Shown one piece after another: positions 16,024-19,813 of a stretch of 19,813 bases of DNA (position 1 is its first letter; each line of letters opens with the position of its first letter). The stretch spans positions 1 through 19,813 of the forward strand of contig JAYZHG010000115.1 in the NCBI GenBank assembly GCA_036166735.1. The letters are read 5' to 3'. Below the pieces are notes generated by a model. It was not told the DNA's origin. It did no database searches and worked only from the letters and a program-made list of their open reading frames with translations. Made by a program: the position numbers and the translations under genes. This stretch comes from JAPYTU01 sp036166735 (lineage in GTDB: Bacteria; Bacteroidota; Bacteroidia; Cytophagales; MED-G16).

Positions 16024-17475
16024 TTAGCTCATCCAATTTTTTTTGGCACTTTGATTCCATTTTGAAGTTCTTTTTTTAAGTTGTGTCCAAAAATTAATAG
16101 AGCTTTTCCCTGTTATGTCACCAACTCCAAATCTAGATTCATTCCATCCACCAAAAGAAAATGGTTCTCTTGGAACTGGAACTCCAATATTTACTCCTAC
16201 CATTCCAGCACTAACTCTTTCAGTTACATAATTAGCTAGGTTTCCATCTTGCGTGTAAACTGAAGAAGCATTTCCATATTGTGAATTATTTTCAATAGCT
16301 ATTGCCTCATCAATTTCATTAGTTCTCATAATGGCTAAAACTGGTCCAAAAACCTCTTCCTGAGCAATTTTCATTTCTGGTTTTACATGATCTAGTATAG
16401 TTGGTCCTACATAATAACCATTTTCTTTACCGGAAACTTTTACTCCTCTACCATCTAAAATAATTTTAGCCCCATTTTTTTCTGCTTCTTCAATATATTT
16501 TTCAATTCTAATTTTTGCTTCTTCAGAAATTACTGATCCTAAATTTTTTCCTGCCACAATAGTTTTTGCTTTATTAGCAACTTTATTTATGATAGAATCA
16601 ATTTTTCCGACGCCTAACATTGCAGAGGCTGCCATACATCTTTGTCCAGCACAACCAGACATAGAAGCAATTATATCATTAGAAGCCATTTCTTCGTTTG
16701 CATCGGGTAAAACAATTAAATGATTTTTTGCTCCTCCTAATGAAAGACATCTTTTAAAATTAGAAGTGGTTCTTTGATAGACATTTTTAGCAATTTTTGT
16801 TGAACCAACAAAAGAAATTGCAGATATATCTTCATGATCGCAGATAGCTTCTACAATATTTTTGTCTCCATTAATAACATTAAATACTCCATCCGGAAGA
16901 CCTGATTTTTTTAGAAGTTCTGCAATTTTTGATGCACCTACAGGAGTTTGTTCGGAAGGTTTTAGTATCATACAGTTTCCAAGTACTATTGCATTAGGAA
17001 TGGTCCACATGGGAACCATTATAGGAAAATTAAATGGAGTTATTGAAGCTACTATTCCTAAAGGAACATGAGATGATCGACATTCTACACCTTTACTTAC
17101 TTCTTGTATTTCATCGTGGATTATTTGTGGCATTGAGCATGCAAATTCTGTAAGTTCAATTCCTTTGAGTATTTCTGCTTTTGCCTCTTCAAAAGTTTTT
17201 CCATTCTCTTGACAGATAGAATTTGCTAAAGAAGTAATATTATTTTTTAGTTCATTTCTGAATTCATAAAAGACATCTACTCTTTCCTTTAATGTTAAGT
17301 TTGACCATTTATAAAAAGCAGCTTTTGCTGAAGAAACTGCATTATTTAATTCCTTTTTAGATGAACATGTTACTTCAGTAAGTTTTTCTCCATTTTGTGG
17401 GTTCCAAACAGGAATTGTTTTATTTGTAGAATTTTCAAATCTACCATTTATAAAATTATTTATTTTTTTAATCAT
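16024..17475 (-). CDS. iolA: Methylmalonate-semialdehyde/malonate-semialdehyde dehydrogenase (CoA-acylating), 483 aa
   Basis: It catalyses the last step of the pathway: malonate semialdehyde + CoA + NAD+ to acetyl-CoA and CO2. The same enzyme (MmsA) also handles methylmalonate semialdehyde from valine, so it could have more than one supplier. The aldehyde dehydrogenase fold is complete: ITPFNFP with Asn149, LKPSEQTP (171-178) in the cofactor site, SFVGSTKIA (221-229), and GCAGQRCMA with the catalytic Cys280 preceded by Arg279, an arginine typical of CoA-dependent MMSDH rather than ordinary aldehyde dehydrogenases. SFGGWNESRFG follows near the C-terminus. The length is typical (about 487). Its ATG overlaps the end of the P1 peptidase gene by 8 bases (ATGATTAA), so it is translationally coupled to it; iolB follows after 12 bases. 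'mmsA' would be an equally valid symbol. Confidence 0.94.
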   Translation of the reverse strand: MIKKINNFINGRFENSTNKTIPVWNPQNGEKLTEVTCSSKKELNNAVSSAKAAFYKWSNLTLKERVDVFYEFRNELKNNITSLANSICQENGKTFEEAKAEILKGIELTEFACSMPQIIHDEIQEVSKGVECRSSHVPLGIVASITPFNFPIMVPMWTIPNAIVLGNCMILKPSEQTPVGASKIAELLKKSGLPDGVFNVINGDKNIVEAICDHEDISAISFVGSTKIAKNVYQRTTSNFKRCLSLGGAKNHLIVLPDANEEMASNDIIASMSGCAGQRCMAASAMLGVGKIDSIINKVANKAKTIVAGKNLGSVISEEAKIRIEKYIEEAEKNGAKIILDGRGVKVSGKENGYYVGPTILDHVKPEMKIAQEEVFGPVLAIMRTNEIDEAIAIENNSQYGNASSVYTQDGNLANYVTERVSAGMVGVNIGVPVPREPFSFGGWNESRFGVGDITGKSSINFWTQLKKRTSKWNQSAKKNWMS

Positions 17476-18673
17476 TATATCTATTGTATTTTTTTAGTAT
17501 TTCAATTAATCTTTCATGTGGTAATTCATAAACTCTATTTCCATTTATTCCAACCATTGTTTCTGCACTAATTAAAGCATTAAGAATAGCTTCTTCAGTT
17601 GCTTGTGCGGTTGCTAGAAAAAAAGGATTCATAAAATCATTTGGAAGAAAAGTTACAGATTTTTCAATTTCTCTATTTGCTGCATCTTTATTTGCTGTGG
17701 AGAAAGCAATAAAAATGTCGCCTGAACCATTTGAACCATACCCACCAACTCTTGAAATTCCAATCGGAACTCTTCTAGCTATTCTCTTTAATTGATTAGG
17801 AATAAAAGGAGCGTCAGTTGCTACTATTACAATTATTGATCCTAATCCTTCTCTTTTTTCTCCATAAGTTATTTCTGGTTTAAGGTCTTGAATTTCTTTT
17901 CCTACAGGTACTCCTGCAATTGTTAATTGTTTTCGATTACCATAATTTGCTTGAACCAAAACACCTAAAGTATATTCTTTTCCATTAACATTTATTTTTC
18001 TAGAAGAAGTTCCAATACCACCTTTAAAACCATGGCATATCATACCTGTACCACCTCCAACACTTCCTTCTAAAACTTTACCAGTAGAGGCAATGTCTAA
18101 TGCTTCTATAGCATGTTCTTTTTTAATATGAAATCCATTAATATCATTAAGACTTCCATCATATGTTTCTGCCACTACAGGTAATGCCCAAAAAAGATCT
18201 TTAATATTGTAGAGGGTATTAAATATTTTATTTTTGTATTGCCACTCTATTACAGCATCTCTAACGACTCCAACACTATGTGTATTTGTTATCATAATTG
18301 GACCTTCTAAAAATCCTGATTCTTCCACCCATGTTGTACCTGTCATTTCACCGTTTCCATTAAGAGAATACCAACCTGCAAATACTGGATCGTATGTTTT
18401 TCCTCTTGGAAGAATTGCTGTTACTCCCGTTCTTATTGGTCCATAACCAACTTTTAAATTTCCATCTCCTTTTTTTATAGTTACATGACCAACTTCAATA
18501 CCTTGTATATCTGTTATAGAATTATATTTTCCAGTAATTCCATTTAAAGGAATTCCAAGATCTCTTGCTCTTATGTGTTTAATTTGATTTGAATTATTAT
18601 ATAAACTATCGTTTTTAGCATTATTATTTAGGGTTAATGCCAATAATATGAAAATTGTAATAATTAGTTTCAT
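17468..18673 (-). CDS. Secreted P1-family (DmpA/BapA-type) aminopeptidase, 401 aa
   Basis: A self-processing peptidase of MEROPS family P1, in which a single chain cuts itself before a serine that then becomes the N-terminal nucleophile. A signal peptide covers about residues 1-19 (MKLIITIF start), so it acts in the periplasm or outside. Family hallmarks are RARDLGIPLNGITGKYNSITD (35-55), VGHVTI (61-66), ITNTHSVGVVRDA (128-140), GSVGGGTGMICHGFKGGIGTSSR (203-225), VLVQANYG (238-245) and GSNGSGDIFIAFST. The expected autolysis site is Gly278-Ser279 in EGLGSIIVIVATDAP. Known members are L-aminopeptidase/D-esterase DmpA and beta-aminopeptidases such as BapA, which free N-terminal beta-amino acids. 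It is the first gene of the iol operon and overlaps iolA by 8 bases, an odd partner for inositol genes. Substrate preference cannot be deduced from sequence alone. Confidence 0.9.
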   Translation of the reverse strand: MKLIITIFILLALTLNNNAKNDSLYNNSNQIKHIRARDLGIPLNGITGKYNSITDIQGIEVGHVTIKKGDGNLKVGYGPIRTGVTAILPRGKTYDPVFAGWYSLNGNGEMTGTTWVEESGFLEGPIMITNTHSVGVVRDAVIEWQYKNKIFNTLYNIKDLFWALPVVAETYDGSLNDINGFHIKKEHAIEALDIASTGKVLEGSVGGGTGMICHGFKGGIGTSSRKINVNGKEYTLGVLVQANYGNRKQLTIAGVPVGKEIQDLKPEITYGEKREGLGSIIVIVATDAPFIPNQLKRIARRVPIGISRVGGYGSNGSGDIFIAFSTANKDAANREIEKSVTFLPNDFMNPFFLATAQATEEAILNALISAETMVGINGNRVYELPHERLIEILKKYNRYND

Positions 18674-18714
18674 AATTTTATTGTTATATAAAAATCATAT
18701 TTTAACTTAATATA
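18674..18714. promoter_or_regulatory. Divergent promoter region of the iol operon and the PAQR gene
   Basis: Only 41 A/T-rich bases separate the first codons of the P1 peptidase (-) and the PAQR gene (+), so the iol operon promoter is probably here or inside the start of the PAQR gene. On the minus strand a weak pair can be written: TTAAGT (18710-18705), a 16-base spacer, and TATAAC (18688-18683), which would give an almost leaderless mRNA. On the plus strand TATAAT at 18711-18716 overlaps the ATG and cannot be the PAQR promoter's -10. No operator-like palindrome is evident. Confidence 0.35.
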
Positions 18715-19341
18715 ATGAGAGTTGAATCTAAAAAAGAAGAGTTTTTAAATTTTTTGTCTCATTTTATTGGATTGATTTTAAGTTTTATTGGATTGATTTA
18801 TTTAATAAATCTAACTTATATGGATCCTAATAAAACTAAATTTTATGTTTCCATTGTATATGGGGGTTCACTAATTTTTATGTATTTGTGCTCATCATTA
18901 TATCATTATTTTTATAATGCTAGTTTTAATAATAAACTTAGGATTGCTGATCATATCAGTATATTTATTTTAATTGCTGGTTCTTATACACCTGGTTTAC
19001 TATTAAAACTTCAATTTAGTTTAGGGATAGAATTAATGTATTTAGTGTGGGGAATTGCTGTTATTGGTACTATTTATAAATATTTTTTTATTGATAAATT
19101 CGAAAAATCTTCTCTTTTTTTATACATTTTAATGGGGTGGTTAATAGTATTAGATTTTGACGCAGTTGTAGCAACTATTTCCGTAGAAGGGTTAAAATAT
19201 ATGATTTTTGGAGGGTTGTTTTATATGATTGGTGTTATTTTTTATTCATTAGATAGAATAAAATATAATCATGTTATTTGGCATATGTTTGTTTTGGCTG
19301 GCTCTATTAGTCATTATATGATGGTATTAACTATTATTTAA
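18715..19341 (+). CDS. PAQR/hemolysin III family seven-helix membrane protein, 208 aa
   Basis: A small integral membrane protein with about seven hydrophobic helices and the conserved residues of the PAQR/hemolysin III (YqfA/TrhA-like) family: the N-terminal ESKKEEFLNFLSHFIG segment, Ser and His in LCSSLYHYFYN, Asp-His in ADHISIFILIAGSYTP, and the C-terminal HMFVLAGSISHYMM. These Ser/Asp/His positions form the buried metal-hydrolase-like site of the family. Despite the name, haemolysis is not an established general function; roles in membrane lipid/energy homeostasis have been proposed. The length is normal (200-220). It diverges from the iol operon with a 41-base gap and ends on a TTAA shared with the small gene beyond. 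There is no functional link to inositol catabolism apart from position. Confidence 0.9.
   Translation: MRVESKKEEFLNFLSHFIGLILSFIGLIYLINLTYMDPNKTKFYVSIVYGGSLIFMYLCSSLYHYFYNASFNNKLRIADHISIFILIAGSYTPGLLLKLQFSLGIELMYLVWGIAVIGTIYKYFFIDKFEKSSLFLYILMGWLIVLDFDAVVATISVEGLKYMIFGGLFYMIGVIFYSLDRIKYNHVIWHMFVLAGSISHYMMVLTII
19338..19341. other. Convergent stop codons sharing one TTAA
   Basis: The PAQR gene (+) stops with TAA at 19339-19341, and the small hypothetical gene (-) stops with TAA read from 19340 to 19338, so the TTAA palindrome ends both. This is the same arrangement as at 8750-8753. Confidence 0.95.
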
Positions 19342-19736
19342 TTATTTCTTACAAAATATATTCTATTATAATTAGCATCATATTTTCTATTCATAAGATC
19401 ATTATAAATCTCATAAGATTCAATAATTAAGGTGTCTTCTTTTACCTGAACAAGATTATCAATTGATTCTCCATATTTAAAAAAAATTTTCATTTTATCT
19501 CCATCAAGTTTAAAATCATAAAATCTTCTATCACCATTTTTAAATATCATTTCAATGTAGTTCCATTCATTAATATATATTTCTCTATCTCCAAAATAAT
19601 TACAGTGAGAAACTTGAAAACCTAGAGCATTATTTTCTAAGCAAACTCTTTCCCAGTTACCAACTAAATTTTCTATAGCTACATCTTCTGATATATTATT
19701 AACATTTAAAAAAATTAAAAAAATAAGATAGAACAT
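19338..19736 (-). CDS. Small hypothetical protein with possible lipocalin-like fold, 132 aa
   Basis: I do not recognise a named family. The first ten residues are strongly hydrophobic (FYLIFLIFL) but lack a basic residue, so this is a weak signal peptide or short anchor; in-frame stops just upstream rule out a longer start. The mature part begins with IENLVGNWERVC, in which G-x-W after a short lead (Gly26, Trp28) resembles the first strand of lipocalin-like proteins, followed by alternating strands (EMIFKNGDRRFYDFKLDG, KMKIFFKY, DTLIIESYEI) consistent with a small beta-barrel. Two cysteines (32 and 45) could pair if exported. The frame is intact and codon use looks like that of the neighbours, so it is probably a real gene. 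It converges on the PAQR gene, with stops overlapping by 4 bases. No function is proposed. Confidence 0.6.
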   Translation of the reverse strand: MFYLIFLIFLNVNNISEDVAIENLVGNWERVCLENNALGFQVSHCNYFGDREIYINEWNYIEMIFKNGDRRFYDFKLDGDKMKIFFKYGESIDNLVQVKEDTLIIESYEIYNDLMNRKYDANYNRIYFVRNN

Positions 19737-19813
19737 TAGTAAATAATTTTTTCTTTATAATTATCTATGTTAATAAAGTTAATAGAATTCATATTTAATC
19801 TTTTTAATTTGAT
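19737..19813. other. Non-coding edge, upstream of the small hypothetical gene
   Basis: Seventy-seven very AT-rich bases at the right end. Read on the minus strand they hold several in-frame stops and must contain the leader and promoter of the small gene, but I see no convincing -35/-10 pair, repeat or RNA structure. Confidence 0.4.

Noticed and set aside
16862..18446. Plus-strand frames of about 70 codons opposite iolA and the P1 peptidase
   Set aside because: Both genes have complete catalytic motifs in the minus frame; these shadows have none.
18715..19341. Treating the hemolysin III protein as a toxin
   Set aside because: The family name is historical; the conserved Ser/Asp/His set and seven helices mark an ordinary PAQR membrane protein with no toxin or immunity context.
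1..19813. Mobile elements, CRISPR arrays, tRNA or rRNA genes
   Set aside because: No spaced repeats, transposase or integrase motifs, terminal inverted repeats, or tRNA-like cloverleaf with GC stems was noticed; nearly all bases are taken by intact genes.

Overview
The window looks like a piece of the chromosome of a very AT-rich, compact, heterotrophic, Gram-negative bacterium, most likely a marine member of the Bacteroidota (flavobacteria-like); Marinimicrobia/SAR406 or a relative is the main alternative. The grounds are indirect. The DNA is extremely A+T-rich with long T and A runs. Genes are packed with gaps of a few bases or overlaps. I see no convincing Shine-Dalgarno motif at any start I inspected; the contexts are A/T-rich, as is typical of Bacteroidota. 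Exported hydrolases of kinds common in that group are present (Asp-box propeller protein, S9 peptidase, P1 peptidase). No rRNA, tRNA, transposase, integrase, CRISPR array or phage gene was recognised.

Layout. (1) 1-180 (+): the last 59 codons of an S9/prolyl-oligopeptidase-type serine peptidase entering from the left. (2) 169-7607 (-): a probable four-gene operon reading leftwards: class III aminotransferase, PutP-like sodium:solute symporter, Tat-exported YtcJ-like amidohydrolase, and a secreted Asp-box beta-propeller protein. (3) 7608-7727: a 120-base divergent control region. (4) 7728-8753 (+): a Gfo/Idh/MocA dehydrogenase, probably a second inositol dehydrogenase. (5) 8750-18673 (-): a tightly packed eight-gene operon reading leftwards: P1 (DmpA-type) peptidase, iolA, iolB, iolC, iolD, iolE, iolG, SGLT-like symporter. 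Gaps are at most 14 bases and two junctions overlap. (6) 18715-19341 (+): a PAQR/hemolysin III membrane protein, divergent from the operon. (7) 19338-19736 (-): a small hypothetical protein with a lipocalin-like start.

How the genes work together. The core is a myo-inositol catabolic operon. The SGLT-like carrier probably imports inositol with Na+. IolG oxidises it to 2-keto-myo-inositol, IolE dehydrates this, IolD opens the ring to 5-deoxy-glucuronate, IolB isomerises it and IolC phosphorylates it. After an aldolase step, IolA turns malonate semialdehyde into acetyl-CoA. The second dehydrogenase would suit another inositol isomer, such as scyllo-inositol. The aldolase (IolJ, or the DUF2090 domain fused to IolC in some bacteria) and any iol repressor are not encoded here.

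The most intriguing point is the gene company around IolA. The first gene of the operon, overlapping iolA by 8 bases, encodes a secreted peptidase of the family that includes beta-aminopeptidases, and the neighbouring operon carries a class III (omega) aminotransferase and an amino-acid-type Na+ symporter. If the peptidase releases beta-alanine-type residues, and the transporter and aminotransferase handle them, the product would be malonate semialdehyde, again the substrate of IolA. The locus could thus feed inositol and beta-amino-acid peptides into one dehydrogenase. This is a hypothesis from gene order and family chemistry, not something the sequence proves.
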